Part shown: piece by piece, positions 1-11,250 of the stretch
Layout of the letters: each line of letters starts with the position of its first letter
Position numbering within the stretch: the stretch's first letter is position 1
Source: Paragonimus skrjabini miyazakii
Taxonomy: Eukaryota > Platyhelminthes > Trematoda > Plagiorchiida > Troglotrematidae
Assembly (NCBI GenBank): GCA_014338405.1
Contig: JTDE01000693.1
Location: 89,322-153,321 of the forward strand
DNA length: 64,000 nucleotides
Direction of reading: 5' to 3'
Position numbers and translations under genes: made by a program
The notes under the pieces: generated by a model
The model's input: the letters and a program-made list of their open reading frames with translations, nothing else
The model's database searches: none
Told to the model about the DNA's origin: nothing

Positions 1-3000
1 GTACGAAAAAAATGTCTGACTTCCGAATTGCGTTTTGCACCACGGGACAGAGGTGGATCGAGGTAGCTTCTCAGGACGCCAAAAACGGTGTGACTGAAAT
101 TTTGAACTGTAGGCTTTTACGCTGGTTGTTTTAACCCGTAACAGATAAGGAAGAGATAAAGGAGTGATCACTTTGTCTAAGTGTCCGTTTGATGATCACT
201 TTCTTAATAAGGTGGTTCTCATTAGTGATGACTAGGTCAAATATAGAGGGAACATGAACAGAACATGTCGGGGTGTTGACATTCTCTAATCAAGCTCTCC
301 GTCGTATCAACATCTACAAAAAAGCCAAGAACTTGTTTCCACAGTACTGGTAGGACACCAATGATCAGTTTATTTCAGAAGCACTGAAGTAACTAATAAT
401 AAGTAAAAGTGAACAACGTTGTAATCCTAAGAAATTTTCTAGGCTTGCAAGAACTGTTTCATCGTTTGTAGTGTTGCTTGGGAAAGAACGATAGATTGCT
501 CCCACTAAGACTGGGTCTTGGCTTCGTAATGCTTGCGAAATCACACAGCATCACTTCTATCAGAGGACTGAAATTCACCGATGGCCATAAATGCCGAGAG
601 ATTGTGATTCAGGATGATTGCAGAGCCTCGCATTCTTCCTTTGGTGAAGTGAAATAGGTAAAACGAACTCTCGCAGTCATTCGGTCATTTTTCATTGGTG
701 TCGTCTGTGAATCGGACCTCTGCAAAAGCAATGCTGTCTTGTTGGGTGTCAAGAATCAACTTCCTAAGTTGTGGTAGTTTACCGAATAAAGTCGTACGGT
801 TGGCATACATGAGTTTAAAGACGACTTCATCTGCTTTTGCAAAAAGAGAGAAGTAAGAGAACTACGAATAACTCTGAAGATGAGATCCATAACCGGAGAA
901 GGGACTGCGGCTGTCAACGGGATTGGACTTCGTTATGGTGTTAGGAGACCACTTTGTGGAAATGACTAATGAAGCGGACCAAAGAAATTTGTTTTGATTG
1001 GTAAGATATAACCTTAACAGGCTTCTCTCGTTTCGAATTCTTGGGAAGACTATTTTTATGCATTGCCATGTAATATACTTTGATTCAAGTAACACGGAAG
1101 ACGATTTCTGAACTTGCGTTTGTGCTTGGAGGGTCGGTTATTGGAATGACCTCTTCAGAAACAGACCCCCGTCTTCCAATACAAGCGTAGGTGTTTGAGT
1201 GAACATTGCAGGGACAGAAACTACAAATTTAGACGTCAACTTGAATTTACGGTGGACCTTAACTTAACTTTGCTTTGGTCCGCTAACTACGTCTCTTTCT
1301 ATATTGCAAACAGCGATAAAGATATATCCCCTCCACGTTGACACTGACAGATCTCGAAGGCAGTGCTTTTCCGACGGCTGTCTCGGGTCCGAGCATAGCA
1401 GGTGAACTTACTAGTAGACAAAGTTATCTTTAGGTTGATATTGCGCATAGGCTGCTAACGAGTGCGAGGTTTCAATATTCTGGGAAAAAGAAAGTGTGTG
1501 GATTGACTTAGCTAGTTCAGTTGGTGATTTTGGGGGAATCAACCTTATAAAGCGAATTTTCTTTTTCTGAAAGCTTCCCCCCTTATTTTCATCGTAATCA
1601 CTTCCATGTCTGAGTGGATGTGGCAACTGCCTTCTTGGTGATCACAACACTAAGGAGAGTAAAAGATATCCATTCGTTTACAAAGTGTAGCTCCAATTTC
1701 ACTTTCGGGAAAATTAGGTTATTCATTTCCCTTAATCCATAGGGAAGAAATAAGAGAAGATATGAATTTAAGAAGAGTGCTGCATTTGTATCTATGGCTT
1801 TTTTGCATCCGACCCCTTCCCATGATGCGCAGTCAGGGACAAAGCGATGCTTCAGTCTCTGTTATAAGTATAGCTCGTGCAGCGGAAAGTGATATCAACC
1901 TATATTGGCCTTCCTTGAGGTCAGCGCACTTGAAATTGTAACACTTCTGACACATGTAGCTCTGTAATCCGTTTTTTACGATTAGTTTGTACAGATGACG
2001 ACAGTAAATGCTTGTTACAGTGGTGAATGTCCGCTGAATTCCAGCACTGTTGGCTCCGAATCGAGTTCTCAGTTTTTGGATAGTTGTGAACAGTGGTGGT
2101 GTTGTTCGTAGTTCTCAGTATCTGGAAATGAGGACAGGACAAAACGAAACCAACATTACTTAATAAAGTATCACCTCATTCGACAGTGAGTAAGGGTAAT
2201 TTTGAGTAACTTTGGATGTGCAGAGCAACAAAAGAGCAACAATACGAATAAAAAGCGACGGCATGAAAATTTGAGTCAATTTTTTGGTAACTCGCGTTAA
2301 AAGGACACATACATGTTTTGCACATTTGTAGTCCCCTTATATTTGGCGGTCTTTCCTGTATCAAGTTAAACAGAAGTCGCTCCATTTCCTAGTTTGCAAA
2401 ACTTATTAGTCATAACAGCTCGTTTTTATTCTGTGTTCCTTTGACTGATGTTTACAATGGGTGTATATATAAATGATCCCGAGATAACTGTGAACTTGGT
2501 TGATAGTATGAACAATCGCATGATTATTGGAAAACCCTATCTCTTCATCTGCAGTGAAGATGACAACAAAAGTGTACTCCTGGAGAACAGTTATTCAAGA
2601 CCAGCTGCGTTGTTTTGAAGCTCCAGATTCTTTGTTTATATCAGACTTATGCAATAAGGCAGATGAATTGCAGCCTGATTGGGAAAATGGTCACATCATC
2701 GTCAGTGTGTTATTGAATGATGCAAAGCCTATTTCACTTGTGATCATTGAGATTTTGTAAATCATACAACAGCTACAGTGCTCCTCTGTGTATAGAAACT
2801 TCGACTGTGTTAATGACTTACTTTTGTCGTCTCTTTTCCCAACTTATCTAGTTCAGTGGTAACCAAGTTATGTATAATCGGGTTGTTTCCTGATAAGTGG
2901 ATAAACAGATAATAATGAACTGTAACTTCCTCAAACATTTATCTTAGGAGGAAGAAGTTGAACGACACAAAACGAATTTGTATGCATCAAGGTCTGTGTT

Positions 3001-6000
3001 CGCTTGTTCGCACATGAATTAACGGTAGATGTTTTCAATTTTATGAAATCAGTGTTATGATTGCAACTGGAAAGTTGCCAAGGTGGAAGGAGCTGAACTG
3101 ATACCTGTCATAACATATCATACATATTACAAGCTCACGTGAACATGCATTAAACAACTGGCGAAAGATAACAATTAAATCGATAAAGATTATTAAAATT
3201 TAACGTGCTCTGTGCCATGCTCATTTTAACGAAAAACCACCAAAAATTGACTGCAAAGAAGGTGACTTCATAACAATTGCCCGAAGAAGTACAATTTTAA
3301 AGTATGCACTAACTGTTTGATATGCCATGATCAGACTTTAAGTAACCCAGTAAAAACAGCACGCCAGCGCCTTCTCAAACTGCTCGTCATCTTGAAAGAA
3401 GGCTATCTCCAGTATACTTTGGCCTACATGAAACGGTCACAGCTGTTGTTTTTGTTTGATCTCAAGGACGAACGCATAGGTTTCTTTCTGTGAGTTCCGC
3501 GTCGTTGCGTTAGGCAGGCTCTCGCTAAACGGGATTCGTATACTTCTCAATCGAACACACATTCTGTACAACGTGCTGTGCTCCTGATAAACAAGACCAG
3601 TAAATTGTGCACCGTGATTTTCTTAGTCGTCACCCAGTTAATCATTTTTATATGTTACTTGCGGTCGAAACCAGCAAGCGCGCACGGAGTAAAGTTGATC
3701 GGCGCATCAGGGCGTGCTGCTGTGTTGTTGATGCCATTTTAGTTTTTGTTCGTGTAAGTCGTGTGCATGGCCTACTGGGCCTTTGGCTCACGCTTGTTTG
3801 TGATGTTTCCTTTTATAGGACTGTTGTTGGAACCCCTACTTCGGGAGAACGCTGTCCCGCGGTGTCTCTACCTCGTACCAAAGTTGGTCTATGAGTATAA
3901 TGGGCAATCAGAGTGGAAACGGCCAGCTTGTATTTTAGATATATTAATTAGTCCTGACAACTCCAGCCATGGTTTCCCATAAGCAAAACAGTTGGCGTTC
4001 TTCAGAGTACAAACAAGACATATATTGCGATATGTTAACATTTCTATTACTCCCGTCAGTTGCAAACGCAAAACATCCCAGTTATATCAGTCATACAGTC
4101 GTTCGCAATGGCGGAAGTGGTTAGTCAAACCCTTCTGTCTCCAATGCTGTGTACCCGTTCACTTGCAGTTGAAGTGACGCTCACGTAGACAAATCAAATC
4201 GACAACTCTCAAAACGAGTCACCGAACACATACCGAAATAGTTTAAACAGTTGACAAGGCACCAACCACAATTTGATGAAGTGACTGCCCGAAATTTAAC
4301 GTCATTTATTACTAAACACCTCATGATAACAGGTCATCAAGTTGGTCCATTAAATTCATTCAAGATACTGTTGCACAATCGATACCCAAAGTTACCGGAT
4401 TCCTGCGAAGCGATGATTATCCGATGTTAAGTGCACAAAAGTTGTTGAGGCAACTTATCGGGTTGCCATGGTTGTGATTGCATATTAGTTAGTGTGCGTG
4501 TAGGCCTGTCTAGTTCCTCTTTCTCCTTACCTGTTTGGTGCATTACGCTAGCAAGTTTTGCGTTTGTTACGGATGAAAATAAACGAAATGTTAACATATT
4601 GTAATATGTCTTCTTTCTCTTCCGAATTAGTGGTTAAGAGGAGTTCAGTGTTTCAACTGGTATGCCGTTTTGAGCCGTTACAAATCATAGGAGTACTAAA
4701 TTTATATACTACCCACCGATGTTTTGAGCAATAATTTATGTGGCGTGACCTGGCAACTTTCCGACTCCTAGGTGCCTGAAAACAACACGATTTTGTTTAT
4801 ATAGCATTTAAAAGTGTACTCAAACAACTATTTTCACATTTGTCAAAAAAAATTATTTAACACTTCTTGCAAATTAGCCCACATCACCGTGTCGTCCTCA
4901 AATTATTGGACAACGTGAAAACCTTAGTGGTACGATCAATCCCATCGATCTTTGATTAAATATTACATCAGACAAAAGTTAATGTTTGCCGACAGTCTTC
5001 CTTCGCTGTGGTTGTTGCGTAAGTTTCTACGAACATTGGACAATGACAGTATTTCGGCATTATATCGTTTTAAACAAGCAGAATCGGAAACGCCTCCATG
5101 TGAAAACGAACGGCAATCAATAAAAAAAAACGATTCCGAAGCGAGTGAACCCCCTTTATCCGTATTGTCTGAATGATATCCACCATCAGGTTATCGATAC
5201 CATGATTGAGCGCATGTGACCTATTTGCAAGTAATTCACAGTCACCTTCCGGGATCAAATGAGGATGTGCACTTACAAATGACTCAAGGGTAATGACACA
5301 AATGCGAAACTTGCATTTTGCGTTCGACTTCCTCGTCACAACGCTTATGCTGTCAGACCATACAAGCGAACAAGTGACTTTAGTTTCAGCTCTTACTACT
5401 GAACGATTGTTCAGTAGCTCAACATTCGAAACAAAAAATGCCACCACTTGTTTTTATGACAGCTTGAAAATGACATCTTGTTCGCATCTCACCTGTTACT
5501 ACGGCGAAACCAGTACAATCGGTATATGGACAGTAGGCATGCCATCAACATTCATGAACTCGAGATTGATAGGAGAAATGTGAGGGATTAGATTTTTAAG
5601 TGGCCAGACTTGATAAAAAATGGGCCATGGGACTGTTCATCACAGTCGACTTGATTTATGAGTCCTAACCCTGGGGTTGCCAAATGAAGTTGATAGGCAA
5701 TGATCGTCTGTCCTGTCAAGACGGCCAGCTTTAAACGGAAGTAGTTGAGCATTCTGGTAAGATGATCAGTTCGTGCCCATTTTGAGAGTTATTGTGTACT
5801 GGTCAACATGTTGTCTTGTAAAAGGTTGGCCGAGGTTCAGCTTCCTACCGGGTTAAGGGTATACAATACTGATGAGTTCTAACAAGCGCAGATATGAGTG
5901 TAGTTTCATGAGGGTGGTAAACGGTTAGCAAAGTGAGTTTGGAAATTGCTAGAACTGGCATCAATTTTGAGGATGATCGTACAAGCTTACAATGCAGACA

Positions 6001-7585
6001 AGGGATACAGGTCCTCGTTCAATTCTGAACGTCTGTGTCGATACTAGGCTATGCGAAACGATCACAAGTCAGTTTCGTAATGGTGCGTATGCAAGGATGT
6101 GGTGAGTTGTGAAGAGCGTTATAAAATGGTTCGGTAAAGAGGATCCAGTGAATGTGGTGATACGAATAGTATGTGAAGATTATGGGTAGCGTCACAAATA
6201 ACGACGCGGATGGAATGATGAAAGAGAATTGTTTGGAGTTTGAACAATGCAAGCGATCGCAAATGTTCCAATAATTCCGTGTCATTCTTTTTTGTCTCAG
6301 CCATCATAGTGAGGTTGTCTGTAATAGATACGTGAACACTGGTAAGATCGTGTCTGGACAGTGCATCTAGTACCAATCTGAGCGAAGTAGATGAGAAAAG
6401 AATGTCAGTTGAAAACTGGAAAGCAGTATGCAAGTGAAGAACATTTTTAGGGCATTACTTTCTAGAGTTCGTAGATAATGAGTATACTAATGGTCTGCAA
6501 GCCAAGCAAGTAGACTAACTTCCATCTTTTTCTGAATGCTGAGAATACTCAACGGCAGATAGAAAGCCGACAACTAGCCACAAAATTTGCACTAACGCCT
6601 CTCAGCTGACTGTAGTTTCCTTGAGAATAACGTAAATGGTTGCGATACTCCTTCGACATTTCGATATAGAACGGTTCCAATAGCAGAATTTGAAAAGCTT
6701 ATATATTCAAAGAGGACTTGGTTGAATTATGTTAGGTTTGTTCCTACATAAGTCGCTTGTGACTCCTTCACGTTTTACATTTCTGCTAGGTAACGCATAG
6801 CTAGAGTTCTTATTGGTTTGGCTGGTGCTTGTTAGAATTGCTCTCAGAAAATGTAGAATGATATTGAAGATGTCGGCCAAATATATCCATGGTCGTACAC
6901 CTATGGAAACGTATTGTTTTACTGATCCCAGAGAAAGAAAGTTTAAGTCTCTACCTGGTGTAGATGAATTATGTGTACTATCGGTACTTGCGCACATTTG
7001 AGGTACCTCTGAAGCTAAAGTGGATTTACCTAAACATAATTATTTAAAAAAATGTGAATAACCATGACGATGTCCACTCTTTTCATTCCAAAATACCGTT
7101 TGAGAGTCATCTATCTGACGGGTTTCATAGCTTAGACCTCTTTTTACTTAGTTTTCCTTTTTCATTATTAACAAGCATGTCCTGTTAGCTAAACAGGAGA
7201 TGGTTAAACCGATGTCCTCTCAGTTGAACTTATCACTGTCTGTCTCTCATGACTGTAATCCCTCCTGCCGGCAGTCTGATGAAGCCGTACGGCGAATGTC
7301 ACGTAAACTGGCGATCACTTGAGTTAAGTGCAGACTTTTGTCTTTATTTTCTCGTCCATGTAAGCTGCTTTGATAAACAAAACAGGCTGGTGCATCCGGA
7401 AAACGGATCAATTAAAATCCGTACATCCCTTCTACAGGTAGGACTGTCGCAGCTCTGGGTGCCTCTCTGTGACATTCCGGTACAAATATTCTAGACGTTT
7501 AATCAGTAACGCCTGCCTTTCTCTTCAACTTGAACGTGAACTAGAACTAGAACGGTGACATTAACAAGAGCGTTTATGGTTTAGT
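1..7585. other. No identifiable gene; unassigned intergenic or intronic DNA
   Basis: I read this stretch on both strands and recognise no protein family, RNA gene or known repeat. Open frames here are short (up to about 125 codons, for example minus 5447-5070), often start at GTG or TTG, and lack recognisable motifs. A slightly GC-richer patch lies around 3660-3890. The only segment with exon-like borders is at 2554-2760, listed separately. Confidence 0.5.
2554..2760 (+). CDS. Possible plus-strand exon, unrecognised
   Basis: A pyrimidine-containing tract ending in CTGCAG precedes position 2554, which would serve as a splice acceptor. Two frames are open after it. One gives a short acidic tail (EDDNKSVLLENSYSRPAALF) ending in TGA at about 2617. 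The other, starting within an ORF at 2527, runs to TAA at 2758-2760 and contains the stretch LQPDWENGHIIVSVLLNDAK. I recognise neither as a known family. No donor or polyadenylation signal decides between them. Treat this as a weak hypothesis; it may be a chance frame. Confidence 0.15.
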   Translation: MKMTTKVYSWRTVIQDQLRCFEAPDSLFISDLCNKADELQPDWENGHIIVSVLLNDAKPISLVIIEIL

Positions 7586-7589
7586 CGAA

Positions 7590-8280
7590 GGTATTTTTTG
7601 ATTGCCTATTCAGAAAAAATGTATTATCCGTCAAGGACAAAATGGTGGCTGAGAGCAACATGATAGTAAAAACCTCGGGAGTGAAGTGTCGCTAGAAAAC
7701 TATAATTCCCAAAAACTGGCTAATTTGTCTCATGGAGGGTGGAGATGGAAAATCAATAATTATTCTTACCTTGTCAAGCGATGAGATGATGTCATAAGAC
7801 CCTACCGTGCGACCTAGGAATTTTACGTTTGATTGTCTGAAAGGAAATTTGATGGGTTTTCAAACTATACCATGATCATGTAAACGTTCAAAACTCAACT
7901 GAATGTGATTTAAGTGTCTCTGTTGATAATTACAACTACTGTGTCATCGAGATAGGCAAAAACAAAATCTAGATCGGTAAGTTCCTGACTGTTAAGCGGT
8001 TTAAACGTTTGGGCTGCGTATTGTAAACCAAATGGCATGCGAGTAAACTTAAAAAGACCAAATAGTGTTATGATTGCAGTCTTTGTAATATAATCAGGTT
8101 TGACAGGAATAGGCATGTAAAACATATGTGTAGGGGAAAAACTTGCTTGCCCTGGAGGGTTGCATTGAACTCATAGATCCGAGACCATGGACTGGCACTG
8201 TCATGTTATCAAACGCGAAACATACACGACACAGTCGCTAATCTTTGTCCTCCCCAGGTTTTAGATTGCGGTCGTGATGC
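7590..8280 (-). pseudogene. Ty3/Gypsy-type retrotransposon reverse transcriptase fragment
   Basis: Read on the minus strand, frame pieces show the order of motifs expected in a Gypsy pol. There is a degraded entry segment near 8250 and a decayed palm region. Then follows a clear block with KTAIITLFGLFKFTRMPFGL and AAQTF, and the catalytic YLDD box (FAYLDDT). Past an in-frame stop at about 7912 come HLNHIQLSFERLHDHGI, KFLG and QISQFLGI, the usual connection toward RNase H. The YLDD aspartates are present, but frameshifts and stops occur before and after the best block (8125-7910). No LTRs, integrase or gag were recognised nearby, so this is a truncated fossil. Assignment to Gypsy is firm from motif order; the lineage within Gypsy is not resolved. 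Confidence 0.85.
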
Positions 8281-8815
8281 GTATTAACTATGTGATGTTC
8301 GGATGATCTCAGGTTGCTGCATACACAAAAATTCGTACTTCCCACGTTGTAACTTTACGGTGTTGAGTGGGCGCATACTAGAGGACCATTCGTTGAAATG
8401 TAATGAGTGACGTTGATTCAAATGTTGAGCCTTGAAAAGACTTGTAATATATTTGACTGTACTGATCTTTGTGGCAAGTAAACGAGGCTAATCATCGGAC
8501 CCGAAGCGTGAAAACCATTGACTACCCTGTTGGTAACAACACCAAATAAACAGTAATATTTTAGTCCCTGTAGGAGACTGAAATACATAAATATCAGCAA
8601 AGATGATAAATCTAGGTATGTCAACAATTGTGAATATCCGGAGGAATAAACGCCGAAGACCAACGTTCAGTGCCCACGATTTTTCTATTGATCACCCTAC
8701 TATTGGCAGAGGTCAGAAGAAGATTCTTTTTGACTTGCGTTTTGTTTCTCAATGTAGGTGGCGTGATATTGATCTTAGCTCCGGAGTTTACGTGAAATAT
8801 CTGATTTGTAACGTG
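8281..8815. other. Unassigned sequence before assembly gap
   Basis: I see no recognisable gene or repeat. Open frames running into the N block are artefacts of the gap translating as X. Confidence 0.5.
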
Positions 8816-8915
8816 NNNNNNNNNNNNNNNNNNNNNNNNNNNNNNNNNNNNNNNNNNNNNNNNNNNNNNNNNNNNNNNNNNNNNNNNNNNNNNNNNNNNN
8901 NNNNNNNNNNNNNNN
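8816..8915. other. Assembly gap (100 Ns)
   Basis: Exactly 100 consecutive N bases, the usual placeholder for a gap of unknown length. The distance between the two flanks should not be trusted, and any ORF crossing it is meaningless. Confidence 0.98.
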
Positions 8916-10269
8916 CAAGATGACGGAGCACCAGATGCAGTTCTCGCCATTGCTGACCAAAATGCAGTTGTCCAAAGGCGAATTTTCTGCCAAAAATTGG
9001 CATGGTGGGGCACTACGGTGCCTAATGTTGTATGTAATCAACACAGTTTATGGTAATGACCACTAAAATGGTTCGACGAGCGTGCTGGAGAACGCTTAGT
9101 TTGAGGACGGCTGTGATTACGGCCCAGTGATCGGTGATTCAGGTCAAGTTTTTCCAGCTTACTATTTAGAAGTTCGATGTTATGACACGGGATATGTATT
9201 AAAGCATTTTATAGTGTCGAAGCAACTGAACTAACCTGCGGAACGTTGAAGTCACTGATGGTATAAATGATAAGGTCAGCTAATTCCCCGAGAGGCTTCT
9301 CCTCATGTGAGGCTAAGATGCTGTGAACGAAAATTGGTAGACACTGTAAAAGTGACTGAGGAAACAAGCCTTCGTCTACTGACAGTCCGCCAAATATTAT
9401 ATTGAACGTATTAGCAGCCGAAATGGTTTTCAATTGCCAGGTTCCCCGTCATTCCCCGATTTTTCAAATCACTTTCGTTCCGGCTCTTCAATTTGTTCAC
9501 AAGGCTCTGTCGGATGCGGATTTATACCGATATTTCTAGCCTGTTATACGATATCACTAGGTAAGGCCGAGATCTATCTCGCCACTTTGCCTGACCGGTT
9601 TCAATACATTGACGTGATGGCAAGGTTTGCGCAATGCTGACTAGGACTTTCTTCCTTCTAGGAGCATCTTTGTCAGATACGTCAAACGGGAGCAGTCAGA
9701 AGAAAAGCAGTGACATTATAAGATTGTTTGTCACGCTACTTCCCACGTAAGAGTGCACAGGTGTTGATGCAGGATCCTGTGGGAATGGAACAGAACTAAC
9801 TTTGTAGTTTTGAAACCGCTGTCTCTCGAATATGCAAGAACAGGGTGAGAAAAGGTACCTTTAAACAAAGGTCAGACCAACCGCCCAGCGGTTAATCGTT
9901 ACCGCAGGCGTATTATCCAGTATGGTCAAACAACCTTTGGTATCATTCCTGACGTAGCTTCGAATACATCAGCTGCACACATCACTTCTCGGAATCTGAC
10001 AGCATCTTCATATTCGCTGCGCTCTCAGGCAAGGCAAGCCTATCATTGTAAAGTGGTTAAAACTGTTTAGTCATTGGTTATGGGTAAGGTTTCGCGAGAA
10101 AACACCGTATCCTGTTCACTCAGAGGTCCGTGCGTTAAGTCATGACCTTTGTGTGGGGTCCTTCAAATTAACCTAGTGATGTAGCATGAACGACCGCAAA
10201 GTATCAGAAGTTATCTTTGCCCACTTCACGCTTTTGTACCGTCTTTCTTCTTTGGTGTTAAGTGCCCTT
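8916..10269. other. Unassigned sequence; possible old LINE remnant
   Basis: No gene recognised. On the minus strand around 9430-9210 a frame includes the string YTISDFNVPQV, which loosely recalls the GDFN motif of LINE endonucleases. The surrounding motifs are absent, so I do not assign it. Confidence 0.35.
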
Positions 10270-10274
10270 TCTGT

Positions 10275-10755
10275 GAGCCAAGAAAACTGGTGAACATAGA
10301 CGCTTTTAACGTCTGCACTATGGCAAAACTGGTCAGCAAGCTGCTCTAGCCAATACCCTTTCGGATCTAGAAGTGGATGTACGCTGTGCCTCCGAAACGC
10401 GCCTTCAAGATCCCAACATTGATTCTTAGTTGAATTTTCCTCAGATAATGCTATGGGTTAGCTGTTCCTTCTCAAGGCCTCTAGTGACGACGAGTCCGAA
10501 TCTCATGTTCAAGCCAGAGTGAGGATTTATTGAGCCATAAGGTAGAGCAGAGTCTGTTCTATTGAATCCCACTGATTTGTCGTCTGTGTGTCGTTAGCCT
10601 TAGTTGCTAAGTCAAAGACATTGGACAGAAACCAAAAAGATGCTGTTTATTTGTAATATCTGCATATGCTCCAACAGACAATAATTTAAATACTGTCAAG
10701 AACGCCTTCTACGATGCCTTATTCGATCTTGGGAGACAAGATGAACATTCAGGCG
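10275..10755 (+). pseudogene. RTE-like LINE endonuclease fragment
   Basis: The plus strand, read across several frameshifts and stops, shows the AP-endonuclease start of a non-LTR retrotransposon. A segment VNIDAFNVCTM stands where family members have a start such as 'AFNVRTL', there is a diverged SETR-like site, and a well preserved LFVISAYAPTDNN lies near 10648-10690. The SAYAPTD motif is characteristic of this endonuclease class in flatworm RTE-like elements. A matching C-terminal piece lies at 11075-11250 with no recognisable reverse transcriptase between them, so the element looks internally deleted. The fragment is non-functional. Confidence 0.7.
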
Positions 10756-11074
10756 TCGTTGAACTCAGAGATATTGTTACACATTGTTTCCAGCGAGGTT
10801 GTATGCACGATGTCCAATAGCGATGCACAGAATATAGCGATCCGCTGTTACAATTATGTGCATCTGATCGAGTTTGTATATCGAGTAGTACATAAGAGCA
10901 CAAACGACGCCGGTGTATTACGTAGAGATTATCCTGTACAACTCAGCCATGGACGGCAACTGATCATATCGTTGTCAACTAGTAATGGCGTCACTCTATT
11001 AAAGACTGTCGTTCATATTGTTCCACCCACTGTAGAACGTGGCTGCTGATGGCTGGAACAAAACGCAAGGCGGC
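10756..11074 (+). other. Open frame between two LINE fragments, unassigned
   Basis: A 111-codon frame (10714-11049) covers this stretch. It lacks reverse transcriptase motifs. It may be decayed element sequence, a diverged endonuclease C-terminus, or inserted unrelated DNA. Confidence 0.3.
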
Positions 11075-11250
11075 TATATGACAGCATGATCACTGGCTGT
11101 GAAGGCCTTGACGTTTCCGTCAATCAAAGTTGGTAGATTTCGCCTGGCTGGTTCAGAAGTTCGCGACCATCCACACCGCTGATTGGAAACTCTCTGACAT
11201 GGCATTGTGTCGCAGTCAATGGCGATTTTATATCTGCAATCTCGCTAAAT
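11075..11250 (+). pseudogene. RTE-like LINE C-terminal fragment
   Basis: Across two frames the plus strand reads as a decayed version of the C-terminal signature also seen in the minus-strand LINE at 48218-49153. There the element has RLPGWGPRDHSNRWLETLSE followed by MAKCRSQWR. Here the equivalents are RLAGSEVRDHPHR, LETL and DMALCRSQWR. The order relative to the endonuclease piece at 10275 fits one element that lost its centre. Confidence 0.65.

Noticed and set aside
3607..3982. Overlapping plus-strand ORFs of 95 and 73 codons in a GC-richer patch
   Set aside because: Overlap in different frames without any recognisable domain; composition alone explains them.
5070..5583. Overlapping frames of 125 (minus) and 96 (plus) codons
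   Set aside because: Neither has a recognisable motif, splice context or frame bias; opposite-strand overlap suggests chance.
8603..9044. Several ORFs spanning the N gap
   Set aside because: The N block translates as X and creates artificial open frames.
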